Of a stretch of 45,070 bases of DNA, positions 25,958 through 35,115 are shown one piece after another. Within the stretch, counting starts at the first letter, position 1, and every line of letters begins with the position of its first letter. A model generated the notes under the pieces. The model was not told where the DNA came from and ran no database searches. It saw only the letters and a list, made by a program, of their open reading frames with translations. Made by a program: the position numbers and the translations under genes. Source of the stretch: Bacillota bacterium (lineage in GTDB: Bacteria; Bacillota; Clostridia; Acetivibrionales; DSM-1351); the NCBI GenBank assembly GCA_023409265.1, contig JAEYHZ010000016.1, positions 1 through 45,070 on the forward strand. Direction: 5' to 3'.

Positions 25958-28348
25958 ATGATTGGTGCAAGTAAGGATAATCAATACTATGAACTGACAA
26001 GTCCTACAATTATTCCAAAAGCATCAGGCTTTCTATGGAATGAAAAAATGATGATCCAGGTCAATTGCAGGGGATATGCCGTTGCTCAGTTTATGCAGCC
26101 TGAACCTGCAAAATATTCACATTCACCAAATCTTGAGGCAAAAACCTTTATGCAGCCCGAACAGCCGTACTACGCACATCATCCGGGGCGGTTTGTATAT
26201 ATAAAAAATGAAGAAACGGGAAGATTTTTTTCTGCTCCTTATGAACCGGTCAGACTTCTTCCTGATAAATATATTTTTTCTGTTGGAAAGGATAAAATTA
26301 TCTGGAGGGTTGAAAGTGATGATATTCAGATAGAGATGTGCCTGAGTCTTTCTAAGGAAAATGCTCTGGAACTATGGCAGATAAAAGTAAAAAATCTTTC
26401 GGACACAAAAAGAAAAGTAAGTATATACCCATACTTTACAGTAGGCTATATGTCTTGGATGAACCAAAGCGGAGAGTATAACTCTGAACTGCAAAGTATT
26501 ATCTGCTCTTCTGTCACACCCTACCAAAAATATAAGGATTATTACACTATAAGGGATTTTGCCGATAAAACATTTTTATTGGCGGAGCAGGAGCCTTGTT
26601 CCTGGGAGGTCAGTCAGGAGGTATTCGAAGGAGAGGGCGGTATTTTTAAACCAACTGCAATACTTCAGGAGATGCTGGGTAAAGGAGATGCCAGATATGA
26701 AATGCCTGTATGTGTGTTGCAATACAGACTGAACATGAGTCCCGGTGAGGAAAATAATTTCAGATTTGTTTTCGGTGCGGCCAAAACAGAGGAAGAGATA
26801 GCCCGGTACCGCAGAACATTTTTTCTGAACAGAAATGAAGCCGGTAAAGACGGTTTCGAACAGGCAATGGTTGAATACCAGCAATATATTGCCAAGGGCC
26901 GGGGGTGTCTGCAAATTAAAACACCAGATTCTCTTCTGGATAATTTCGTTAATCATTGGCTTCCCAGACAAATGTATTACCATGGTGCTACCAATCGTCT
27001 TTCTACAGATCCTCAGACAAGAAACTACCTGCAGGATAATATGGGAATGAGCTACATAGAGCCGCAGACAGCAAGGAATGCCTTTTTGCATGCTCTTAGC
27101 CAGCAGCATGAGAACGGCTCAATGCCCGATGGAATAATTTTGTACAAGGGAGCTGAGCTGAAGTATATAAATCAGATTCCTCACACCGACCACTGTGTCT
27201 GGCTGCCGGTTTGCATCAGTACTTATCTTGATGAAACCAATGACTATGCTATGCTGGATGAAAAAGTAGGATTTGTTGACAATAAGGGGAAATTTACGGT
27301 TTTCGAGCATATCACCCGTGCAGTAAACTGGCTTGTATACGACAGGGATGAAAGAGGGCTTAACTATATTAATCAGGGGGACTGGTGTGATCCCATGAAC
27401 ATGGTTGGCTACAAGGGTAAAGGTGTCTCAGGCTGGCTCACCATAGCTACGGCGTATGCCTGCCTGGTTTGGTCAGATATCTGCCAAAATACCGGAAGGA
27501 TGGACTATGCAGGAATATTCAGGCTTGAAGCACAAAAAATTAACAGCACTATTAATAAATATTTGTGGGATGGCCATTGGTATGCCCGTGGAATAACCGA
27601 CGACAATGTTCTGTTTGGTGTAAGCAGTGATGAAGAAGGACGGATATATATAAATCCGCAGGGATGGGCTCTGCTTAGTGGTGCTGCAGATGAGGAAAAG
27701 AAAAAGAAGCTGATGGTTGCAGTAACAGAAAACTTGGAATCACCTTATGGGGTTGAAAAACTTGCACCTGCATATACAGCCATGAGAGAAGATGTCGGCA
27801 GGCTGACACAGAAGCATCCTGGAACAGCAGAAAACGGAGCTGTTTACAACCATGCATCGGCATTCTACATATATGCGCTTTATTCTGCCGGTGAGAAGGA
27901 AAATGCCTTCAGACTGCTCCGTAAAATGCTACCGGGAGCGGATTTGCAGGATATCATTCAGAGGGGGCAGCTGCCGGTATTTATACCAAACTATTACAGG
28001 GGTGCATACAGACAGATTCCAAGGACTGCCGGCCGCTCCAGCCATCTTTTCAATACCGGGACAACTTCCTGGTTTTACAGATGCCTTATTGACGGACTTT
28101 TTGGATTGAAGGGAAGACCGGACGGACTAGCTATAAAACCGCAGTTACCTGATGAATGGAAAAATGCCTCGGTCCAAAGGTATTTCAGAGGAGCGGTATT
28201 TAATGTTGACTTTGTCAGAGAAGAGGGTATCAGGGCTGTTGAAGTTTATGTAAATGATTTGTTTATTGAGGATGGAGTATTCAAAGATATAAAATCAGGT
28301 TTAAAATACAATGTATTGGTAAAAATCCCATACGGGAAAGAAGTTTAG
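25958..28348 (+). CDS. GH94 phosphorylase, probably cellobionic-acid phosphorylase
   Basis: The 796-aa protein has a beta-sandwich N-domain, a linker and an (alpha/alpha)6 catalytic domain (from about 320). Catalytic-acid motif: INQGDWCDPMNMVG, with Asp478 at the usual GH94 position. TAENGAVYNHASAF supplies the phosphate/sugar site. Just before it, GRLTQKHPG has Arg615 and Lys619; an Arg-x3-Lys pair in this place binds the substrate carboxylate in cellobionic-acid phosphorylase (about 790 aa), as I recall Arg609/Lys613 in the Saccharophagus enzyme. It would split glucosyl-gluconate into Glc-1-P and gluconate. The start is ATG 25958 with GGGAG 5 nt upstream; an ATG at 25946 abuts a hairpin and lacks an SD. 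The sugar-acid dehydratase gene follows after 15 bp. A cellobiose or other phosphorylase remains possible. Confidence 0.75.
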   Translation: MIGASKDNQYYELTSPTIIPKASGFLWNEKMMIQVNCRGYAVAQFMQPEPAKYSHSPNLEAKTFMQPEQPYYAHHPGRFVYIKNEETGRFFSAPYEPVRLLPDKYIFSVGKDKIIWRVESDDIQIEMCLSLSKENALELWQIKVKNLSDTKRKVSIYPYFTVGYMSWMNQSGEYNSELQSIICSSVTPYQKYKDYYTIRDFADKTFLLAEQEPCSWEVSQEVFEGEGGIFKPTAILQEMLGKGDARYEMPVCVLQYRLNMSPGEENNFRFVFGAAKTEEEIARYRRTFFLNRNEAGKDGFEQAMVEYQQYIAKGRGCLQIKTPDSLLDNFVNHWLPRQMYYHGATNRLSTDPQTRNYLQDNMGMSYIEPQTARNAFLHALSQQHENGSMPDGIILYKGAELKYINQIPHTDHCVWLPVCISTYLDETNDYAMLDEKVGFVDNKGKFTVFEHITRAVNWLVYDRDERGLNYINQGDWCDPMNMVGYKGKGVSGWLTIATAYACLVWSDICQNTGRMDYAGIFRLEAQKINSTINKYLWDGHWYARGITDDNVLFGVSSDEEGRIYINPQGWALLSGAADEEKKKKLMVAVTENLESPYGVEKLAPAYTAMREDVGRLTQKHPGTAENGAVYNHASAFYIYALYSAGEKENAFRLLRKMLPGADLQDIIQRGQLPVFIPNYYRGAYRQIPRTAGRSSHLFNTGTTSWFYRCLIDGLFGLKGRPDGLAIKPQLPDEWKNASVQRYFRGAVFNVDFVREEGIRAVEVYVNDLFIEDGVFKDIKSGLKYNVLVKIPYGKEV

Positions 28349-28363
28349 GGAGGCCGGTCATAT

Positions 28364-30082
28364 ATGCTGAAAAGTCAGATGATGCGCGGTATAGCCGCTG
28401 AAATGGATTCTTTGAAAATTGGAATGGGGTGGAAGGTTAATGAACTGGATTTACCTCAGATAATGGTTCAAACCACCTGGGGAGACAGCCATCCCGGGAG
28501 TGTGCATTTAGGCAGAGTTGCAGACCTTTTGAAGTCTTCGGTGGAAGCTGCCGGAGGGAAGCCTGCCCAATACACAGTTACCGATATATGTGACGGAATT
28601 GCACAAGGCCATGACGGAATGAACTATTCACTTGTTTCAAGAGAACTCATAGCTGCAACCATTGAAGCACAGATAAATGCCACACCCTTTGACGGTGCGG
28701 TTTTTTCAGCTTCCTGCGACAAAGCTGTACCTGCACATCTTATGGCAATTGCCAGAAACAACATTCCTTCGGTATTTGTACCCGGAGGAGTCATGAAAGC
28801 GGGACCGGATAACCTGACACTTGAGCAGATCGGCACATATTATGCAAAATTTCTGAGAAAAGAAATTGATTCTGAGGAGTATTCCTACTACAAGCTGAAT
28901 GCCTGTCCCAGCTGCGGCGCATGTCAGTTCATGGGTACTGCCTCAACAATGCAGATTATGGCCGAAGCATTGGGCCTGGCTCTTCCAGGATCTGCTCTAA
29001 TGCCAGCCTCCGAAGCTTGTCTCTATGAAATGGCTGAGAATGCCGGCAGAGCAATTATGAAGCTTGTGGAGCTGGACATAACTCCGGATAAGATATTGAC
29101 GATCAAAGCTTTTGAGAATGCTATTATGGTTCATGCCGCAATTGCAGGCTCCACAAATACCTTACTCCATCTGCCGGCTATAGCTCATGAGCTTGGAATT
29201 ACAATAGGTGCTGATTTATTTGATGAAATACACAGAAAAATCCCATTTATCACAAACATCCGCCCAAGCGGAAGCTTCCCAGCCGAATATTACTGGTATG
29301 CTGGGGGAACTCCGGCTGTAATGGAGCAGATAAGAAAGCATTTGAATCTCGATGTAATGACAGTTACAGGGAAAACTCTCGGTGAAAATCTTGAGGATTT
29401 GAGGAACAACGGATTCTATGCAAACTGTAACCGGTATCTTAATGAAAAAGGTATTGCAGGGAATCAGATAATTAAAGACTATAACAGTCCAATTCAGTCA
29501 CAGGGAGCAGTAGCCGTATTAAGGGGAAACCTTGCTCCCGAGGGCGCGGTTGTTAAACATTCTGCTATTGCAAGGGAAATGCATGAGGTTGTATGCGTTG
29601 CAAGACCTTTTAATTGCGAAGAGGATGCCTACAAGGCTGTTATCGAAAAAAGTATAAAACCCGGAGATGCAGTTATCATAAGATATGAAGGACCAAAGGG
29701 CTCAGGTATGCCGGAGATGTTTTATACCACTGAAGCTATTGTGTCTGATCCTGAGCTGGCAGGCAGTGTTGCATTGATAACAGACGGGAGATTTTCAGGG
29801 GCATCCAGGGGACCTGCTATAGGGCACGTTTCTCCGGAAGCTGTGGATGGAGGCCCAATTTCACTTATTGAAGAAGGAGATCTGATTAAAATAGACATTC
29901 CATCACGAACTATTGAAGTGATAGGCGTAAACGGTGAAATAAAAACTCCTGATGAAATAACCCTGATATTTGAAAATAGAAAGGAATGCTTTATGCATCC
30001 CGCTCTGAAGGAAAAAAAGGGGATATTAAAAACCTATGCAAAGCTCGCCGTATCGGCAATCAAGGGTGCATACATGGATTAG
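28364..30082 (+). CDS. IlvD/Edd-family sugar-acid dehydratase
   Basis: The 572-aa protein belongs to the Fe-S dehydratase family of dihydroxy-acid dehydratase, phosphogluconate dehydratase and aldonate dehydratases. Cluster and active-site marks are VTDICDGIAQGHDGMNYSL, SASCDKAVP (Cys118) and CPSCGACQFMGTASTM (Cys181/184/187). The segment MVQTTWGDSHPGSVHLG differs from true IlvD and is typical of the sugar-acid group, so valine/isoleucine synthesis is unlikely. Expected reaction: gluconate (or a related aldonate) to 2-keto-3-deoxy acid plus water. SD GGGAGG precedes the ATG. The position 15 bp after the GH94 gene suggests that it consumes the acid that enzyme releases. KDG kinase and aldolase genes are not in the window. 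Confidence 0.83.
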   Translation: MLKSQMMRGIAAEMDSLKIGMGWKVNELDLPQIMVQTTWGDSHPGSVHLGRVADLLKSSVEAAGGKPAQYTVTDICDGIAQGHDGMNYSLVSRELIAATIEAQINATPFDGAVFSASCDKAVPAHLMAIARNNIPSVFVPGGVMKAGPDNLTLEQIGTYYAKFLRKEIDSEEYSYYKLNACPSCGACQFMGTASTMQIMAEALGLALPGSALMPASEACLYEMAENAGRAIMKLVELDITPDKILTIKAFENAIMVHAAIAGSTNTLLHLPAIAHELGITIGADLFDEIHRKIPFITNIRPSGSFPAEYYWYAGGTPAVMEQIRKHLNLDVMTVTGKTLGENLEDLRNNGFYANCNRYLNEKGIAGNQIIKDYNSPIQSQGAVAVLRGNLAPEGAVVKHSAIAREMHEVVCVARPFNCEEDAYKAVIEKSIKPGDAVIIRYEGPKGSGMPEMFYTTEAIVSDPELAGSVALITDGRFSGASRGPAIGHVSPEAVDGGPISLIEEGDLIKIDIPSRTIEVIGVNGEIKTPDEITLIFENRKECFMHPALKEKKGILKTYAKLAVSAIKGAYMD

Positions 30083-30153
30083 CAGCCCATATGTACAGAA
30101 GATATTACTAACCTGAATTAAGTATAAAATATTGACGAAGGAGGAGTAATGGA

Positions 30154-31965
30154 ATGCAAGGCAAAAAAGAAATTTCAATAAAGAGAATTATATTTGATAA
30201 TTATGCCTTGCTGATAATTTCACTTATTCTCCTTCTCTTTTTTTCAACCTTCGTGTTTTTTGTAAACGATCGTGTTTCCAGAATTACCGAATTGCAGACC
30301 AACCTTTGTGATTCGGCAAAAAACTCTATTGAGTCATCAATTGAAAAAATGTCCATAGTTTCAATGAATGTTTTGTACTCTAAAACCATTAGAAATACGT
30401 TGAGGTCAGCCAATCCTTCTACTGCAAATATTAAAACCATGGATCCCATATACGAGGCCATATCATTCATAATCGGGCCGTATGGTACGGTTACCCAGGT
30501 AAACATACACTCTGCAAAAAACTATAAGGTTGGTTGGGGCGTTTATGAATTATATGCACCGGAAAGTTACACCCAAATAGCTAATTATGAAAACATAAAA
30601 AGCAAAAATGGCTTCAAATATTTAAATATTCCGGAACAGAGAAAGGATCTGTCCTATTTCAATAAATATCTTAGTTCAAAGAAATTTATATCCTTGAACC
30701 GAATATTTAAAGATGCATATTATCAGGAAGAAGGGATCGTTGAGGTTATTCAAAATTGTGACTCTTTCTTTGGACACCTGAATTTAATGAAAAAAGAAAA
30801 TAAAAATATAGAGTTTTATATATTTAATGAGGATAATATTTTGATATATCCTTATGCTGAGAAGACAAAAGCATCAGATCAATTTACCGATTTAATCTCA
30901 AAAGAGTTGACCGGGGCAGTAGTCGCGGATAAGGTTGAATCATTATATGTCAGTAAAAAATACTATGCTTCATATGTGTCGATAGATGAAATAAAATGGA
31001 AAGTGGTAGTTATGCAGAGTAAGACTGACGCCTTCCATCCATTAATCACTTTCATTGTCATTTATTCATTAATTGGATTTTCATTCCTTGGTATAGCAAT
31101 ACTTATGTGCTATGCCATTACAAGAAAGGTTACCACACCAATCTATAATCTTAAAGAAACCATTAAAGCAATTGACCTGACGGATATTATCAATAACAGA
31201 ACAGAAATAGCTGAAATTGACACAAAGACCAGTGAAATTGCCATGCTTTCAAAGGTATTTAAAGAAATGTATGTAAAGCTTGAAGTCTCTACAAAAGATT
31301 TGATGACCTCAAGAGAAGAAGAATTAAGAGCAAAATTTATAGCAATGCAATCAATGATTAATCCGCATTTCATATTTAATAATTTGGCAAATATCAGTGT
31401 TATGGCTGAAGAAAATATGAATGATGAAATCGTTAAGCTAAGTAAAAACCTTTGTGATTATTTGAGATATATATCAGCCGACAGTTTAACCACAGTTGAT
31501 ACACTGACAGAGGTATACTTCGCAGAAAAGTATCTGGAATGCATGAAAGTGAGATACGGGAAAAGGCTGGAATATTATTTTGATATTCCTTCTGAAATGG
31601 AGAAGATCAATATCTCAAAGCTGACGATTCAGCCAATAATTGAAAATTCTCTGAAATATGCTTTTCAGGATTCACCTCCATGGGTACTGGAGATATTGGG
31701 TAATGTCTATCCTCAGGGGTGGGAGCTTATAATACGTGACAACGGCAATGGAATAAAAGAAGAATATATAAAAGAAATAGTTGATAATCAGAAGAAAATT
31801 AAAGAAACTAAAAACATTTCATCAATGAAAATTGGAGGAATGGGACTTGCAAATGTGTATTTAAGATTAATTCTTTTACACGGAAATGATGCTCAGTTGA
31901 TTATAAGAAACAGAGTCAGCGGTGGAACCGAAGTTATAATACGGTCTTTCAATTTAGACAATTGA
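30154..31965 (+). CDS. Sensor histidine kinase, YesM type
   Basis: The 603-aa protein has a membrane helix at about 17-37, an extracellular sensor region to about 290, a second helix (about 293-317), a HAMP-like stretch (RKVTTPIYNLKETIKAI), and a His_kinase domain with SMINPHFIFNNLAN (phospho-His405). The ATPase domain has TIQPIIENSLKYAF, IRDNGNGI and GGMGLANVYLRL. Kinases of this kind sense extracellular sugars and phosphorylate YesN-like regulators; the matching regulator gene follows at 33609, separated by a GH43 gene. SD GAAGGAGGAG lies about 8 nt before the ATG. It probably controls this carbohydrate locus. Confidence 0.92.
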   Translation: MQGKKEISIKRIIFDNYALLIISLILLLFFSTFVFFVNDRVSRITELQTNLCDSAKNSIESSIEKMSIVSMNVLYSKTIRNTLRSANPSTANIKTMDPIYEAISFIIGPYGTVTQVNIHSAKNYKVGWGVYELYAPESYTQIANYENIKSKNGFKYLNIPEQRKDLSYFNKYLSSKKFISLNRIFKDAYYQEEGIVEVIQNCDSFFGHLNLMKKENKNIEFYIFNEDNILIYPYAEKTKASDQFTDLISKELTGAVVADKVESLYVSKKYYASYVSIDEIKWKVVVMQSKTDAFHPLITFIVIYSLIGFSFLGIAILMCYAITRKVTTPIYNLKETIKAIDLTDIINNRTEIAEIDTKTSEIAMLSKVFKEMYVKLEVSTKDLMTSREEELRAKFIAMQSMINPHFIFNNLANISVMAEENMNDEIVKLSKNLCDYLRYISADSLTTVDTLTEVYFAEKYLECMKVRYGKRLEYYFDIPSEMEKINISKLTIQPIIENSLKYAFQDSPPWVLEILGNVYPQGWELIIRDNGNGIKEEYIKEIVDNQKKIKETKNISSMKIGGMGLANVYLRLILLHGNDAQLIIRNRVSGGTEVIIRSFNLDN

Positions 31966-31996
31966 CAGACCTGAAAATTTTTTGGAGGGTAATTAA

Positions 31997-33625
31997 ATGA
32001 AAATAGAAAATCCAATCTTAAGGGGCTTTCATCCCGATCCATCCATTATCAGAGTCGGAGAGGATTACTTCATTGCCACATCTACGTTTGAATGGTGGCC
32101 GGGAGTAAGAATACATCATTCAAAGGATCTGAAAAACTGGGAGCTGCTGCCATACCCGTTATGCAGAAAATCACAGCTGGATTTGACCGGGGTGGGGGAT
32201 TCACAGGGAATATGGGCACCATGCTTAACCTGGCATAATGATACCTTCTATCTTGTATACACTGTAGTAACATCATTTTATTGCAATATGCAGGATACTC
32301 ATAATTATCTTGTCACAGCCCAGGATATCAGGGGACCCTGGTCGGAACCCATTGCTTTAAACAATTTCGGTTTTGATCCATCTCTCTTTCATGATGAAGA
32401 TGGAAAAAAATATATCGTAAGTATGGTAACAGACCATAGAGTACCTCAGAAATATAGCGGAAGACTGCTTTTACAGGAATACGACGATAAACAAAAGAAA
32501 ATGGTTGGGGAAATAAAAGACATATATACAGGTCAACACGGATATCTGGAAGGACCTCATATATTCAAAAGAAATCAGTACTATTATTTATTTACAGCAG
32601 ATCATGGAACAGGAGAAGAACACGGACAATCGATGCTCAGATCTGAAAATATCTGGGGACCATATGAATGGAATGAAAAAAATTCAATATTAACATCCAG
32701 AAACAACCCTGAACGGATATTGCAGAAAGCAGGGCATGCCGACCTTGTGCAGTCACAGAACGGGGAATGGTATATTGTACACCTGTGCGGCAGAGCTCTT
32801 GATAACACAAACCCTGCAGATTCCAAGAAATTGCCCGGAAAACGCAGATATCCACTGGGACGGGAAACTGCCCTGCAAAAAGTTATCTGGACTGAGGATG
32901 ATTGGCTGGAATTGAATAATAAAACCATATTACCGGAAAGTGTTATAAATATTGATGGTCAAAATGAGTATCCGCTGGAAAAGAGCAAGGAGATTGATAA
33001 TTTTGACGAAGATGAGTTAAGTCTGGAATATCAAAGTTTAAGAAAGCCACTTGATAATTTTAACTTTTCACTTACCGAGCGCCCGGGTTATTTGAGATTG
33101 TTCGGCAGAGACGGATTATCCTCAAGACATGATCAGAGCCTCATAGCAAGAAGGTGGACAGAATTCCGCTTTGAGGCAAGCACAAAGCTTGAATTTGAAC
33201 CGCAGAATTTTAAACAAATGGCCGGTCTTGTATGCATGTATGATGTGGAAAATTTCTATTACCTTCATATCACTTATGACGAAGATATAGGTAAATGTAT
33301 TTCTATATTTACCAGCCGGAATAAAGTATGTAATATGACAGGGGAAATGTTTTCAGTCGAAAACAATATCCCGGTTTACTTGAAGGTAACTGTTTCATTT
33401 GATGTACTTCAATTTTATTATTCTTATGATAATGTGCAGTATATTAAAATAGGTCCTGAGCTTGATGCCAGTGCGCTTTCTGATGAAGCATGCGCTAACG
33501 GCTGGTTTACAGGTGCAATGGTGGGCATATGCTGTCAGGACATGTCCGGAAGTGGAGTTTTTGCCGACTTTGACTGGTTTGGTTACCATAAAATGAGGAA
33601 TGATAATTATGAGCAGAAACTATAA
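31997..33625 (+). CDS. GH43 beta-xylosidase (XynB-like)
   Basis: The 542-aa enzyme has the full GH43 triad: base Asp14 (GFHPDPS), pKa-modulating Asp127 (FGFDPSLFHD) and acid Glu185 (YLEGPHI). About 320 residues of five-blade propeller are followed by a C-terminal concanavalin-like domain (DNFDEDELSLEYQSLRKP onward), the layout of XynB-type beta-xylosidases that often also cut alpha-L-arabinofuranosyl groups. There is no signal peptide, so it works inside the cell on xylo-oligosaccharides. SD TTGGAGGG lies 7 nt before the ATG. It sits between the kinase and regulator genes, and its end overlaps the regulator start by 17 bp, so it is made together with the sensory pair. Confidence 0.92.
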   Translation: MKIENPILRGFHPDPSIIRVGEDYFIATSTFEWWPGVRIHHSKDLKNWELLPYPLCRKSQLDLTGVGDSQGIWAPCLTWHNDTFYLVYTVVTSFYCNMQDTHNYLVTAQDIRGPWSEPIALNNFGFDPSLFHDEDGKKYIVSMVTDHRVPQKYSGRLLLQEYDDKQKKMVGEIKDIYTGQHGYLEGPHIFKRNQYYYLFTADHGTGEEHGQSMLRSENIWGPYEWNEKNSILTSRNNPERILQKAGHADLVQSQNGEWYIVHLCGRALDNTNPADSKKLPGKRRYPLGRETALQKVIWTEDDWLELNNKTILPESVINIDGQNEYPLEKSKEIDNFDEDELSLEYQSLRKPLDNFNFSLTERPGYLRLFGRDGLSSRHDQSLIARRWTEFRFEASTKLEFEPQNFKQMAGLVCMYDVENFYYLHITYDEDIGKCISIFTSRNKVCNMTGEMFSVENNIPVYLKVTVSFDVLQFYYSYDNVQYIKIGPELDASALSDEACANGWFTGAMVGICCQDMSGSGVFADFDWFGYHKMRNDNYEQKL

Positions 33626-34376
33626 ATATATAGTAGTTGAAGATGAAGATTTGATACGAAATAATATAGTTAAAAAGATTGAGAGTCTAAATTTGCCGTT
33701 AGAGTATATTAATTATGCCGATAATGGCAGAGAAGCATTGGAATTGACAGAAAAATTCAATCCGGACATCATTTTTACAGATATTATGATGCCAATAATG
33801 GATGGTTTGGAGCTCGCTGAGGAAATATATATTGCTTATCCTCAGATCAAAATAATAATTATAACCGGATATGGTGATTTTTCATTAGCACAGAAGGCAA
33901 TAAGATACGGGGTTGTGGATTATATACTAAAGCCAATTAACACAGAAGATTTAAGTGTTGTTTTATCACGGGTAATAACAATTCTTCAAAAGGAAGAAGC
34001 AAGTAAAACTAAAGATATTCCTGATAACTATAAAAATATGAATTATACAAAAGAACAGACAATGGAACTTGTAGAAGAGTTTATCAGAGATAATTATAGA
34101 AAAGAGATCACCTTGGGGAATGTTGCCGAGAAAATTGGTTTTACTCCGGATTATTTAAGTAAATTGTTTAAAAAATATAAGCAGGAGTCTCCTGTAAAGT
34201 ATATTTCTCGCCTGAGAATAGAGGAAGCAAAACGTTTGCTCATTGAGGAGCCGAATTTTGAAATTAAAAGAATTGGAGAGCTGGTAGGTTACTTTGACCA
34301 ATATTATTTCAGCAGAACGTTTAAGGCTCAGGTCGGGGTTTATCCGACAGAGTTCAGAAAGAAATATATCCCATGA
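33609..34376 (+). CDS. Response regulator with AraC-type output, YesN type
   Basis: The 255-aa protein has a receiver domain (IVVEDEDLIRNNI; phospho-acceptor Asp58 in FTDIMMPIMDG; Lys in YILKPI) and a C-terminal AraC DNA-binding domain (ITLGNVAEKIGFTPDYLSKL and IGELVGYFDQYYFSRTFK). The ATG at 33609 has GAGGA 9 nt upstream; the ATG at 33600 is also in frame but lies right next to that SD. It overlaps the GH43 gene by 17 bp. It is the likely partner of the YesM-type kinase at 30154 and probably activates the sugar genes upstream. It is the last gene of the locus. Confidence 0.92.
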   Translation: MSRNYKYIVVEDEDLIRNNIVKKIESLNLPLEYINYADNGREALELTEKFNPDIIFTDIMMPIMDGLELAEEIYIAYPQIKIIIITGYGDFSLAQKAIRYGVVDYILKPINTEDLSVVLSRVITILQKEEASKTKDIPDNYKNMNYTKEQTMELVEEFIRDNYRKEITLGNVAEKIGFTPDYLSKLFKKYKQESPVKYISRLRIEEAKRLLIEEPNFEIKRIGELVGYFDQYYFSRTFKAQVGVYPTEFRKKYIP

Positions 34377-34396
34377 AGAACTAACGATATGACCTA

Positions 34397-34425
34397 TTGA
34401 CAATAAATGAATGATCATTTATTAT
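34397..34425 (+). promoter_or_regulatory. tetR promoter with operator in the spacer
   Basis: A consensus -35 TTGACA (34397-34402), a 17-nt spacer and -10 TATTAT (34420-34425). The inverted repeat AATAAATGA (34402-34410) - ATGA - TCATTTATT (34415-34423) fills the spacer and touches both boxes, so the bound repressor must exclude polymerase. The core TAAATGA-N4-TCATTTA recurs at 35096-35113. Confidence 0.85.
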
Positions 34426-34466
34426 AGAAATATAACGAAGCAATGAGTTAAAATAGAGGTGGACAG

Positions 34467-35030
34467 ATGAGAAGAAGAGACGATGAAAAGGCAAAAAGTA
34501 TAAAAGAAGCTGTAATCAAATTGATACTTCAAGAAGGTTTTCATGGTACTTCTATTTCAAAAATTGCTAAAGAAGCAGGGGTTTCGCCGGCAACGGTATA
34601 TATATATTTTGATAACAAGGAAATCATGCTTCAGGATATTTACCGTGAGTACTCGGAGGAAATATTTGATTATATTTTTAGAAAAGTACATCAGGGGATG
34701 GCTGGGAAGCAACTTATAGAAATACTTGTGAGAAGTTATTATAATTATATTCAAGAGCATAGAGAGATTTTTAACTTTGTAGAACAGTTCTCAAATTGTC
34801 CCTCATTAGCCAGCGGTTGTTCTGAAATAAAAGGTATCTGCAATATAAATAACTTTGTTGGAGAGCTGAAAAAAAATAATGTGATAAAGGATTACAGGAT
34901 TGAAAATTTAATTGCGATCATATTCTATCCGGTGAAATCAATTGCATTTAATGAGCATAAAAGTGAGAAGGAAAGAGCGGAACTGCTGGAAGAAATGATT
35001 GGAATCATACAGGATGTGCTACTAAAATAA
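34467..35030 (+). CDS. TetR-family transcriptional repressor
   Basis: The 187-aa protein has an N-terminal TetR helix-turn-helix (ILQEGFHGTSISKIAKEAGV, then SPATVYIYFDNKEIML, residues about 15-60) and a helical ligand-binding domain. SD GAGGTGG lies about 6 nt before the ATG. Its promoter holds a perfect 9-4-9 inverted repeat, and the same core repeat lies in front of lon, so it is probably autoregulated and also controls lon and perhaps ftsH. The ligand is unknown; related TetR repressors respond to drugs, fatty-acyl groups or other membrane-active compounds. Confidence 0.92.
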   Translation: MRRRDDEKAKSIKEAVIKLILQEGFHGTSISKIAKEAGVSPATVYIYFDNKEIMLQDIYREYSEEIFDYIFRKVHQGMAGKQLIEILVRSYYNYIQEHREIFNFVEQFSNCPSLASGCSEIKGICNINNFVGELKKNNVIKDYRIENLIAIIFYPVKSIAFNEHKSEKERAELLEEMIGIIQDVLLK

Positions 35031-35095
35031 AAAGAGAAGCGGGACAATTTTGTGACTACATCATAAAAGAATCTCGCTATCATTTAATTCAAAGT

Positions 35096-35113
35096 TAAAT
35101 GAACATTCATTTA
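35096..35113 (+). promoter_or_regulatory. Second TetR operator, upstream of lon
   Basis: TAAATGA (35096-35102) - ACAT - TCATTTA (35107-35113) shares both half-sites with the operator in the tetR promoter. A promoter candidate, TTCAAA (35088-35093) - 17 nt - TTATAA (35111-35116), would place it between -35 and -10, as in tetR. Confidence 0.75.
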
Positions 35114-35115
35114 TA

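Noticed and set aside
28364..30082. Dihydroxy-acid dehydratase for branched amino acids (IlvD proper)
   Set aside because: The TTWGDSHPGS segment and the neighbourhood fit the sugar-acid dehydratase group; no other ilv or leu genes are near.
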